Assembly (NCBI GenBank): GCA_007124395.1
Contig: SLFF01000094.1
Location: 1-5,075 of the forward strand
Source: Thermomicrobiaceae bacterium
GTDB taxonomy: Bacteria; Chloroflexota; Chloroflexia; Thermomicrobiales; Thermomicrobiaceae
Length of the DNA: 5,075 nt
Direction: 5' to 3'
In this document: piece by piece, positions 1 through 5,075 of the stretch
How the letters are laid out: each line of letters begins with the position of its first letter
Position numbering within the stretch: position 1 is the stretch's first letter
Program-made: the position numbers and the translations under genes
Notes under the pieces: generated by a model
Told to the model about the DNA's origin: nothing
The model's database searches: none
The model's input: the letters and a program-made list of their open reading frames with translations, nothing else

Positions 1-744
1 CGATTCGAGCAGAATCGCGAAGCCGACGGTCAGCGAGATCTGAACGAAAATCGGTGCCGTGATGTTCGGCAGAATATACCGGAGGATAATCCGGGTGTTT
101 CCGGCCCCTACGACGCGTGCCGCCTCAACGTATTCGCGGCGCTTGACCTGGGCAACGGATCCGAAGGTGATCCGGGCAAACCGTGTCATGTAGAGAACGG
201 CGATAACGCCGATCAGGTTCGTCATACTCGGGCCGAGAAACGCCACAACGACGATGGCTAGCAGGATCGGCGGGAACGTTAGCAGCACGTCGACCGTCCG
301 CATGGTGATGAATTCCCAGATCCCACCGAAATAGCCACCGATCAGCCCGAACGTGACGCCGATAATGGTTGCGAAGACAACCGATACGATTGCCACGATC
401 ATCGACGTACGCGTTCCTACGATCGTCCGACTGAGGAGGTCACGACCACGATCATCGGTTCCTGCCCAGTACGTCGAGCTCGGCCCCTGCAGCATATCGC
501 CAGAGTTGATCCGCAGCGGGTCGTGCGGAACGATTGATGGGCCGATAATGGCCAGCACCACCAGCAAGAGAACCGCGATACTCGGAATCCAGACCCGGGG
601 ATTGGCCATCGCAACCTGGAACGTACTGCGCCGCGCAGGCAGGCTGCTCAGCTTATCCGCGCCACTTTCCCTGAGACGCCGATTCGATGACTCCGAGGAC
701 GTCGATGCTGCGCTCTGTGTTTTCCCTGCTTGTTGCTCAGTCAT
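1..744 (-). CDS. DppC-like ABC transporter permease, partial (3' end outside window)
   Basis: Inner-membrane permease subunit of a peptide/nickel/opine-type (family 5) ABC importer; with the DppB-like partner it forms the transmembrane channel. The frame is open for 248 codons from the ATG at 744-742 to the left edge without a stop, so the C-terminal part (about 50-70 residues by family length) is missing. Residues 1-45 are a Ser-rich, polar cytosolic extension. A first membrane segment lies at about 53-70, followed by the periplasmic HDP and the family signature GTDDRGRDLLSR (94-105). Further hydrophobic segments lie at about 113-136, 150-170 and 175-188. The ATPase-docking EAA loop is EYVEAARVVGAG (204-215) followed by ILPN (224-227). 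The start is supported by GAGGA six bases upstream and by an ATGACTGA overlap with the upstream permease, which implies translational coupling. The substrate cannot be told from this subunit. Confidence 0.95.
   Translation of the reverse strand, partial: MTEQQAGKTQSAASTSSESSNRRLRESGADKLSSLPARRSTFQVAMANPRVWIPSIAVLLLVVLAIIGPSIVPHDPLRINSGDMLQGPSSTYWAGTDDRGRDLLSRTIVGTRTSMIVAIVSVVFATIIGVTFGLIGGYFGGIWEFITMRTVDVLLTFPPILLAIVVVAFLGPSMTNLIGVIAVLYMTRFARITFGSVAQVKRREYVEAARVVGAGNTRIILRYILPNITAPIFVQISLTVGFAILLES
737..744 (-). other. Start/stop overlap coupling the two permease genes
   Basis: The minus strand reads ATGACTGA: the ATG opens the DppC-like gene and the TGA closes the DppB-like gene in another frame. 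With the Shine-Dalgarno site of the second gene lying inside the end of the first, this is a classical arrangement for translational coupling and equal dosage of the two channel subunits. Confidence 0.85.
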
Positions 745-1684
745 ACTTGATCCTCGGGTCTAGAAACGCGTAGGTCAGATCAGTCAACAGGTTGATCAGA
801 ATGAAGACAATGGCGATGAGCAAGACAACCGCTTGCACCACCGGATAGTCTCGCTGATTGATCGCGGTCAGCAGGTAGGTGTTGACGCCTGGCCAGTTGA
901 AGATCTGCTCAACGAGCACGGAACTTCCAAGCAGCGTGCCCATCTGCAGACCGATGATGGCCACCACAGGGATCAGCGCATTGCGCAGTGCGTGCACCAT
1001 CAGAACGGATCTCTGGGTGACACCTTTGGCCCTGGCAGTTCGAACGTAGTCTTCTCCGAGCACCTCCAGCATGGACGATCGTGTCATTCTGATGATCGTC
1101 GCGGCGCTCAGGATTCCCAGGCTGATTGCCGGGAGCGCGAGCCTGCTGAGATGACGAAGCGGATCCTCACCGAACGGAACATAGCCTGATGTCGGTAACA
1201 CACCGATGTACAGGGCAAAGAACAGGATCAACAACGGCCCGATGACGAACACGGGAATCGAGAGCCCGAGTACTGAAAACGAGGTTATGAAGATGTCTGG
1301 CCAGCGATTCCGGGTGTTGGCTGCGATAACGCCCAGCGGAATTCCGATGATAATCGAAATGACCAGCGATGATAGCCCCAGCTCCAGCGTTCTGGGAATT
1401 CGCAGGATGAGGTCATCCCGAATCGGTCTGCCACTGATCAACGAGTTTCCCGGGTCACCGCGAGCGATGTTGCCGAGCCACTCGAAGTATTGCTCGTGGA
1501 TCGGCCGATTCAGGCCGAGCTCGTCACGAACAGCTTCGACCCGTGCCTCGGTCACCTGTTCTTCGCCAAGGATGACGTAGACAGGATCTCCAGGAACCGC
1601 ATGGATTGCCAGAGCGACGATTGTTGCAACGACGAACACCATAGCGACAGCCTGTAGCAGGCGCCGCACAACGTAGCGAGCCAC
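737..1684 (-). CDS. DppB-like ABC transporter permease
   Basis: Inner-membrane permease of a family 5 (dipeptide/oligopeptide/nickel) ABC importer, 315 residues, a normal full length. It opens with the typical RYVVRRLLQ and membrane segment 1 (about 9-30), followed by the conserved VPGDP (30-34). The region 46-95 is periplasmic, with the LGLNRPIHEQY element (56-66) and GDPGNSL (76-82). Further membrane segments lie at about 102-122, 133-158, 184-200, 235-257 and 284-305. GVLPTSGY (161-168) is a family hallmark. The EAA-type ATPase-contact loop is DYVRTARAKGV (212-222) followed by ALRNALIPV (232-240). The C-terminus FLDPRIKYD is typical. The start is a GTG codon with a purine-rich GGGAGAGAG just upstream; no better start is near. 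It lies 60 nt after the binding-protein gene, across a strong hairpin, and its stop overlaps the next permease by 8 nt. Transporter class is certain; substrate is unknown. Confidence 0.96.
   Translation of the reverse strand: MARYVVRRLLQAVAMVFVVATIVALAIHAVPGDPVYVILGEEQVTEARVEAVRDELGLNRPIHEQYFEWLGNIARGDPGNSLISGRPIRDDLILRIPRTLELGLSSLVISIIIGIPLGVIAANTRNRWPDIFITSFSVLGLSIPVFVIGPLLILFFALYIGVLPTSGYVPFGEDPLRHLSRLALPAISLGILSAATIIRMTRSSMLEVLGEDYVRTARAKGVTQRSVLMVHALRNALIPVVAIIGLQMGTLLGSSVLVEQIFNWPGVNTYLLTAINQRDYPVVQAVVLLIAIVFILINLLTDLTYAFLDPRIKYD
751..755 (-). promoter_or_regulatory. Ribosome binding site of the DppC-like permease
   Basis: GAGGA on the minus strand, six bases before the ATG at 744-742 and inside the last codons of the upstream permease gene. 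It fixes the start of the partial permease. Confidence 0.75.
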
Positions 1685-1691
1685 TAACCCA

Positions 1692-1700
1692 CTCTCTCCC
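1692..1700 (-). promoter_or_regulatory. Ribosome binding site of the DppB-like permease
   Basis: GGGAGAGAG on the minus strand, 7 bases before the GTG start at 1684-1682. It is a weaker match to the anti-Shine-Dalgarno than the sites of the binding-protein and hydrolase genes. It begins 7 bases downstream of the intergenic hairpin, so folding nearby could affect its use. Both would tend to lower permease output relative to the binding protein. Confidence 0.6.
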
Positions 1701-1707
1701 GTGAAGC

Positions 1708-1735
1708 GGCCGTGGACGCCGAAGCATCCACGGCC
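1708..1735 (-). promoter_or_regulatory. Intergenic RNA hairpin with C(UUCG)G tetraloop
   Basis: In the minus-strand transcript, arm GGCCGUGGA pairs perfectly with UCCACGGCC (9 bp). The stem continues through one U-G wobble and two GC pairs to a UUCG loop closed by C-G, an exceptionally stable tetraloop. The total is 12 paired positions with no bulge. It begins 9 bases after the binding-protein stop codon and ends just before the permease ribosome site. No U-tract follows, so it is not a standard intrinsic terminator. Known intergenic hairpins in binding-protein operons protect the upstream mRNA from 3' exonucleases and so raise the ratio of binding protein to permease; that role is inferred here. 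Confidence 0.85.
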
Positions 1736-1744
1736 AACGGTTCG

Positions 1745-3547
1745 CTAGGCTTCTTCGATCCAGACTTTTTCAATCGAGTTGCAAGAGTATGAGAACAGAC
1801 CACCTGGGAAGTGCTCATAGCCATGCACGTTGGCGCGGGTCGTTTCAGACTGCACACGAGTGCTGATCAACGTGGTGATCTGCAGCTCCATGAGCAATTC
1901 CTGGATCTCCTGGTACTTGGCGTCGCGTTCGTCCGGGTCGACCATCTGGCTGGCCTCATCAAGCATCTCATCCAGCTCTGGATAGGAGCAGTTCGAGCGC
2001 TGCCCGGCTGGCCGGTTACTGTGATACAGGTCGGCAAGCACGTCCGGATCGCCTTCGCCGGTGCCACGCCCGTGAATCCGGAACTGATACTCTGCCTGTT
2101 CCCACCGCTCGACGACGGTCGACCAGTCAAAGAGCGCCAGCTCACAGTCGATCCCGATGTCCTGCAGGTTGCCCTGAACGACCTCTGCGGTTCCCTGATG
2201 CATTCCGTACTGCGATGTCGACATCAGTGTGCAGGAGAAGCCATCCGGGTAGCCTGCCTCGGCGAGGAGCTCCTGGGCATGTTCGGGGTCATACCGGAAG
2301 GTGCCTTCCAGGTCCGGGTTGTGGCCCATGAAGCCTTCCTGAATCAGGCCACCGGTAATCGGTGAACCCTCACCAAAGAAGGCGACGTTGACGACCGCTT
2401 CACGGTCGATTGCGAATCCGAGTGCATAGCGGACCGCAGGATCGTCGAACGGTTCCTCTGCGCAGTTGTAGATGATGTCCATGAATGCGGCGGCGTCACC
2501 GGACTGCAGTTCGACATCCGGGTTCTCACGCACCTGATCGTAATCTCGCCACTCGGTGTACTCGGCGATGTGAATGTCGCCCCCGAAGACGGCATTGATT
2601 CGCGTGTCTTCGTCGGCGTATGGCACCAGGGTGACGCGATCCAGGTACGGACGGCCTTCGTGGTGGTAATCCTCGTATTTGTGGAGCACGAGGCGAACGC
2701 CAGGTTCGTATTCTTCATGATCGAACGTGAACGGGCCGGTACCGATTACCTCGGTGTTCGGATCGCCCCCGTCTTCTATGAAGTCTGCCGAGACGATGAG
2801 TGAATCCTGATTCGCCAGGTAGTTCAGCATCGGTGCGGTGGGGGAATCGAGTGTCAGAACAACCGTGTGGTCGTCAGGTGCGTCAATGTCAGTGATCGGG
2901 CTCATCTGACCCTGGTTGCTGGCACCGACTCCCGGATCCTGAATACGCTCGATCGTTGCCCGGACGTCATTGCTGGTGAACGGTGTTCCGTCGTGGAACA
3001 TCACGTTGTCCCGGAGGCTGAAGGTGTACTCCAGGCCATCATCGGAGATGTCGACATCGGTGGCGAGATCCGGCTCCATGTCATATTCGCCATCCTCGAC
3101 CCAGTGTCGCCAGATAGTGCTGTAGCAGAGTTGCTTGGGAACCGAGGCTGCGGCGCCTGTGCCACTGTGTGGATCCAGGTTGGGTGGATCGGCCGAGAGG
3201 CCGTAGATTAGCTCGCCACCGACCTGCACATCGTCCGGAGCATCGGCCTCAGCGTCATCGTCGTCAGCATCGTCCGTCGGCTCTTCGTCGTCGTCGACTT
3301 CCTCATCAGCATCGTCCGCTGGTTCGTCGACTTCAGAGTCGTCTGTCTCTGGCTCGTCATCGTCGTCGGGATCAACAGCCGGAGCCGCATCGTCTGCGGT
3401 GTCGTCATCATCGTCTTCGCAGGCGGCTAGCAGCGGCATCGCTGCGGCAACACCGGCGAGCCCCAGAGTCATCTTGAGTGCTTTTCGTCGAGAGAACATC
3501 GTCTGGTTGATCTGCGCAAGGTTTCGTTGAATATCGTTGTCAGGCAT
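1745..3547 (-). CDS. Family 5 ABC transporter substrate-binding lipoprotein (peptide/nickel/opine type)
   Basis: Extracytoplasmic solute receptor that would deliver ligand to the two downstream permeases; 600 residues. Residues 1-43 form the export signal: a polar n-region, twin-arginine-like SRRKALK (19-25), a hydrophobic stretch (26-42) and lipobox LAAC with Cys43 as lipid anchor. Residues 44-106 are a highly acidic linker. The SBP_bac_5 domain follows from about 110: GLSADPPNLDPH (116-127), then the family signature LEYTFSLRDNVMFHDGTPFTSNDV (172-195), GTGPF, VRYALGFAIDRE and HAQELLAEAGYPDG. An extended C-terminal lobe contains GDPDVLADLYHS and the final KVWIEEA. The first Met is chosen because AGGAGGAGA sits 7 bases before it; Met17 lacks such a site. 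Six cysteines besides Cys43 are visible in the mature domain. Peptide-type ligands are common in the family, but glycosides, opines, nickel chelates and other compounds are also carried, so the substrate is not assigned. Confidence 0.96.
   Translation of the reverse strand: MPDNDIQRNLAQINQTMFSRRKALKMTLGLAGVAAAMPLLAACEDDDDDTADDAAPAVDPDDDDEPETDDSEVDEPADDADEEVDDDEEPTDDADDDDAEADAPDDVQVGGELIYGLSADPPNLDPHSGTGAAASVPKQLCYSTIWRHWVEDGEYDMEPDLATDVDISDDGLEYTFSLRDNVMFHDGTPFTSNDVRATIERIQDPGVGASNQGQMSPITDIDAPDDHTVVLTLDSPTAPMLNYLANQDSLIVSADFIEDGGDPNTEVIGTGPFTFDHEEYEPGVRLVLHKYEDYHHEGRPYLDRVTLVPYADEDTRINAVFGGDIHIAEYTEWRDYDQVRENPDVELQSGDAAAFMDIIYNCAEEPFDDPAVRYALGFAIDREAVVNVAFFGEGSPITGGLIQEGFMGHNPDLEGTFRYDPEHAQELLAEAGYPDGFSCTLMSTSQYGMHQGTAEVVQGNLQDIGIDCELALFDWSTVVERWEQAEYQFRIHGRGTGEGDPDVLADLYHSNRPAGQRSNCSYPELDEMLDEASQMVDPDERDAKYQEIQELLMELQITTLISTRVQSETTRANVHGYEHFPGGLFSYSCNSIEKVWIEEA
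3230..3418 (-). other. Poly-Asp/Glu linker of the binding protein
   Basis: Residues 44-106, immediately after the lipidated Cys43: 40 of 63 residues are Asp or Glu, the rest mainly Ala, Pro, Thr, Val and Ser, with no Lys or Arg. It is low-complexity in DNA (GAC/GAT/GAG-rich repeats on the minus strand). It is probably a disordered tether that spaces the binding domain from the membrane. Its length and charge are much greater than the short linkers of well-known dipeptide-binding proteins. Confidence 0.9.
3419..3547 (-). other. Tat-like lipoprotein signal peptide
   Basis: Residues 1-43 of the binding protein. It has an 18-residue polar n-region, then S-R-R-K-A-L-K, which matches the twin-arginine pattern except for Ala at the usual hydrophobic position. 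A modest hydrophobic core rich in Gly and Ala follows, then LLAAC ending in the lipidated Cys43. Export folded through Tat followed by lipidation is the likely route; Sec export remains possible. Confidence 0.75.
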
Positions 3548-3554
3548 CTACTTA

Positions 3555-3563
3555 TCTCCTCCT
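3555..3563 (-). promoter_or_regulatory. Ribosome binding site of the binding-protein gene
   Basis: AGGAGGAGA on the minus strand, 7 bases before the ATG at 3547-3545. It is a near-ideal site, consistent with the high output usually needed for a solute-binding protein, and it decides the first Met over Met17. Confidence 0.85.
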
Positions 3564-3606
3564 GAGCGTAACTACAGTCATCAGCATCGATGACCGCGTG
3601 AGCGTA
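3563..3606. repeat. Direct repeat TGAGCGTA flanking a weak hairpin
   Basis: TGAGCGTA occurs at 3563-3570 and again at 3599-3606, 36 bp apart, in the 75-nt gap between the hydrolase and binding-protein genes. Between the copies, 3574-3582 and 3589-3597 can pair in the minus-strand RNA (six Watson-Crick pairs GUCAUC/GAUGAC plus G-U, C-G, G-U) around a 6-nt loop. It may be a protein-binding site or an mRNA processing or stability element, or chance. I saw no convincing -35/-10 pair here on the minus strand. Confidence 0.35.
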
Positions 3607-3622
3607 GACCACAGACAATCCG

Positions 3623-4462
3623 CTAAACGCGGGCAGTCTGTTTATCGTAGGCAGATGGCCGGCGGTTGGCCAGCGATGGAACCTGTGTCCGGATCTTGTT
3701 CAGATAATCGAAATCGAGCTCCGCGATTACCACTCCTTCCTGATTCGGCGCATCAGCGAGGAACGTCCCCCATGGGTCAACGGCCAGACTATGGCCATAG
3801 CACTTCTTGCCAGGCTCATGCGGCCCAAACTGACCCGGCGCCACGACAAAACACTGGTTTTCGACGGCACGGGCTTTCAGTAGGGTGTGCCAGTGGTCTT
3901 TTCCGGTGAACTCGGTAAAGGCTGCCGGAACGAAGATGATCTCGGCTCCATCCAGCGCCAGCATCCGGTAAAGTTCCGGAAACCGGACGTCGTAGCAGAT
4001 GGTGAGACCAACAGTATGGCCATCGACCTCGGCGGTAACGACATCCTCGCCTGGCAGAATCCGGTTCGATTCATTGGCACTGACGTTTCCAGCGATATCG
4101 ATATCGAACAGGTGGATCTTCCGGTAGGCGGCGATCATCTCACCCTGTGGATTGAAGAGTGTGCTGGTGTTATAGAACTTGCCCGGAGTATCGGTCTGTT
4201 CGATGATCGATCCACCCAGAATGTAGGCGTTGTGCTGCTTCGCCTTTGCGGCAAATCGTTCGGTGGTTGGGCCGGGGATTGACTCGGCAACGTCGTCTTT
4301 GGCGCCGTCCTCTCCCAGGTAATCGACGTACTCCGGCAGGGCGATCAGTCGGGCACCCCTGGAGGCTGCCTCGTCGATCAACTCTTCGGCGCGGGAGATA
4401 TTGGCCTCTTTGTCGCCTTGAGAATTGATCTGACACAAACCGACGCGCATGATGTCGCTCAC
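3623..4462 (-). CDS. Carbon-nitrogen hydrolase (nitrilase superfamily, Nit1/Nit2-like amidase)
   Basis: Probable cytosolic amidase, 279 residues, usual length for the family. The Glu-Lys-Cys triad is visible: Glu44 in ALPEYVDYLG, Lys115 in YRKIHLFDID and nucleophile Cys156 in LTICYDVRFPELYR. A second conserved Glu131 (ANES) follows the lysine loop. HWHTLLKARAVENQCFV, YGHSLAVDPWG and the closing IRTQVPSLANRRP are hallmarks of the Nit1/Nit2 branch, whose characterised members act on omega-amides such as alpha-ketoglutaramate or on deaminated glutathione. The start is set at GTG 4462-4460 because AAGGAGGG sits 7 bases upstream; a TTG 60 bases further upstream (4522) lacks this support, and the ATG at 4450 is 20 bases from the core GGAGG site. 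No signal peptide is seen. The gene lies between a GntR-type regulator and a peptide-type transporter, so its substrate may be the imported compound; that is inference. Confidence 0.94.
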   Translation of the reverse strand: MSDIMRVGLCQINSQGDKEANISRAEELIDEAASRGARLIALPEYVDYLGEDGAKDDVAESIPGPTTERFAAKAKQHNAYILGGSIIEQTDTPGKFYNTSTLFNPQGEMIAAYRKIHLFDIDIAGNVSANESNRILPGEDVVTAEVDGHTVGLTICYDVRFPELYRMLALDGAEIIFVPAAFTEFTGKDHWHTLLKARAVENQCFVVAPGQFGPHEPGKKCYGHSLAVDPWGTFLADAPNQEGVVIAELDFDYLNKIRTQVPSLANRRPSAYDKQTARV

Positions 4463-4469
4463 GATGTAT

Positions 4470-4477
4470 CCCTCCTT
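4470..4477 (-). promoter_or_regulatory. Ribosome binding site of the hydrolase, deciding a GTG start
   Basis: AAGGAGGG on the minus strand, followed by 7 bases and then GTG at 4462-4460. The match and spacing are near ideal and exclude a longer reading from TTG at 4522, which would place this site inside the coding sequence. Confidence 0.85.
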
Positions 4478-4489
4478 GGTGTTCTCTGG

Positions 4490-4513
4490 ACCGTCAGCAC
4501 GATTGCTGATGGT
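4490..4513. repeat. Imperfect inverted repeat between the regulator and hydrolase genes
   Basis: Arms 4490-4499 (ACCGTCAGCA) and 4504-4513 (TGCTGATGGT) pair at nine of ten positions around a 4-base loop. The 69-nt gap holding it separates the regulator stop from the hydrolase start. It could be an operator for the adjacent regulator or an mRNA hairpin that sets relative expression. No U-tract follows on the minus strand, so an intrinsic terminator is unlikely. Confidence 0.5.
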
Positions 4514-4531
4514 ACTGGTCAATACGTCTGA

Positions 4532-5075
4532 TTAGTCTCCGTACTGCGTGATCGTTGCACTCTTGCCACTGGCGGTTAGCTGATTACCTGAAACCAGTGC
4601 ACTCAACCGTTCCCGGAAGAGCGTAATGTGCTCATCCATTGCTTGCTCGGCCTGATCGGGATCCCTGGTCGCGATAGCATCGAGGATTGTCAGGTGGTGC
4701 CAGACAACGATGCTGAGTTCGCCAACTTTGAGCGCAGACACGAACCAGTAGCGCATCAATTCGTGCTGGAGTAGCTCTGCCATCCGTACCAGGCATCGGT
4801 TTCCGGTTGCTCTGGTGATTTCAGTGTGAAAGAACTGATCCATCTGTACCGATTTCGACGCATCGCCATCGCGAATGTCTGGCCCGGTGGTCTCTATTTC
4901 CCGGCGGACGAACTCCAGCCATTCGTCCGAGGCACGTTCTGCGGCTCTTCGGGCTGATTCCAACTCGACCATTTGCCGGGCCTCAATAATGTTCTGCAGT
5001 TCGGTGAACGAAAGCGGGCTGACCCAGCTCCCTCGTCGCGGCGTGTGCGTGATCATCCCTTCGTGGATCAGTCGC
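4532..5075 (-). CDS. GntR-family transcriptional regulator, FCD (FadR) subfamily, partial (5' end outside window)
   Basis: DNA-binding regulator whose N-terminus is cut by the right edge. The frame stays open to the edge: RLIHEG precedes the internal Met at 5056-5054 and, with MITHTPRRGSWVS, forms the last helix and beta-wing of a GntR winged helix-turn-helix (family pattern L..eGlv....RGtfV). That Met is therefore not the true start. An all-helical FCD ligand domain follows. Counting from the first full codon, the metal/ligand set typical of this domain is visible: Asp79 and His83 in DQFFHTEITRATGN, His127 in HHLTILDAI and His149 in DEHI. FCD regulators usually sense small carboxylates through a bound metal and often act as repressors of the next operon. 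The gene is first in the visible cluster and co-directional with it, so control of the hydrolase and transporter, with autoregulation, is plausible. About 50-60 N-terminal residues are missing by family length. Confidence 0.94.
   Translation of the reverse strand, partial: RLIHEGMITHTPRRGSWVSPLSFTELQNIIEARQMVELESARRAAERASDEWLEFVRREIETTGPDIRDGDASKSVQMDQFFHTEITRATGNRCLVRMAELLQHELMRYWFVSALKVGELSIVVWHHLTILDAIATRDPDQAEQAMDEHITLFRERLSALVSGNQLTASGKSATITQYGD

Noticed and set aside
353..763. Plus-strand open frame of 136 codons at the left
   Set aside because: It is antisense to the partial DppC-like permease, whose family motifs are clear in the minus-strand frame.
1708..1735. Rho-independent terminator after the binding-protein gene
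   Set aside because: The stem is strong, but the minus-strand sequence after it (GCTTCACGGGAGAG) has no U-tract, and the permeases must be expressed with the binding protein.
1811..2365. Plus-strand open frame of 184 codons inside the binding-protein gene
   Set aside because: It lies fully antisense to a well-supported family 5 binding protein and shows no recognisable domain or ribosome site.
3169..3477. Plus-strand frame encoding an Arg/His/Pro-rich protein of about 100 residues
   Set aside because: It is the antisense reading of the GAC/GAT-rich acidic linker; the composition is a direct by-product of that repeat and there is no ribosome site or homology-like motif.
4505..4530. Sigma-70-like promoter starting at TTGACC on the minus strand
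   Set aside because: A good -35-like hexamer is present, but the hexamer 17 bases downstream (TGCTGA) does not resemble a -10 box.
5054..5056. ATG as the start of the GntR-type regulator
   Set aside because: The frame continues upstream to the window edge with RLIHEG, which matches the end of the winged helix-turn-helix; the true start is outside the window.
1..5075. CRISPR arrays, tRNA or rRNA genes, insertion sequences, integrase sites
   Set aside because: No spaced repeat series, no cloverleaf or rRNA-like stretch, and no transposase or terminal inverted repeats were seen; coding density is high and explained by the five genes.

Overview
All recognisable genes lie on the minus strand, so the window reads from right to left as one compact catabolic or scavenging operon. 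In transcription order these are: a GntR-family regulator of the FCD (FadR C-terminal domain) type, cut by the right edge; a Nit-type carbon-nitrogen hydrolase; a peptide/nickel-type (family 5) ABC-transporter substrate-binding lipoprotein; a DppB-like permease; and a DppC-like permease, cut by the left edge. Spacings are 69 nt, 75 nt, 60 nt and an 8-nt overlap, and no convincing internal promoter or U-tract terminator was seen.

The organism is a bacterium with strong Shine-Dalgarno sites and mid-range to moderately high GC (judged by eye). The binding protein has a twin-arginine-like signal, a lipobox and a long poly-Asp/Glu linker. That combination fits Chloroflexota (Thermomicrobia-like) or an actinobacterium-like lineage, but the assignment is an inference with low certainty. 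The acidic linker could hint at a saline habitat, though the other proteins are not extremely acidic.

Region by region: 1-744 holds the partial DppC-type permease; 737-1684 the DppB-type permease; 1685-1744 an intergenic hairpin capped by a UUCG tetraloop; 1745-3547 the binding protein; 3548-3622 a short leader with a weak hairpin and a direct repeat; 3623-4462 the hydrolase, reassigned to a GTG start; 4463-4531 a spacer with an imperfect inverted repeat; 4532-5075 the partial regulator.

The likely joint role is that the regulator senses a small carboxylate-like ligand, the transporter imports a peptide- or amide-like compound, and the cytosolic hydrolase cleaves an amide (C-N) bond in it. 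The ATPase subunits (DppD/DppF type) are not in the window and would be expected beyond the left edge. The gene content is a conventional type of operon. The points most worth a second look are the intergenic UUCG hairpin, the extreme acidic linker and the specific regulator-hydrolase-transporter pairing. I saw no clear sign of a wholly new system.
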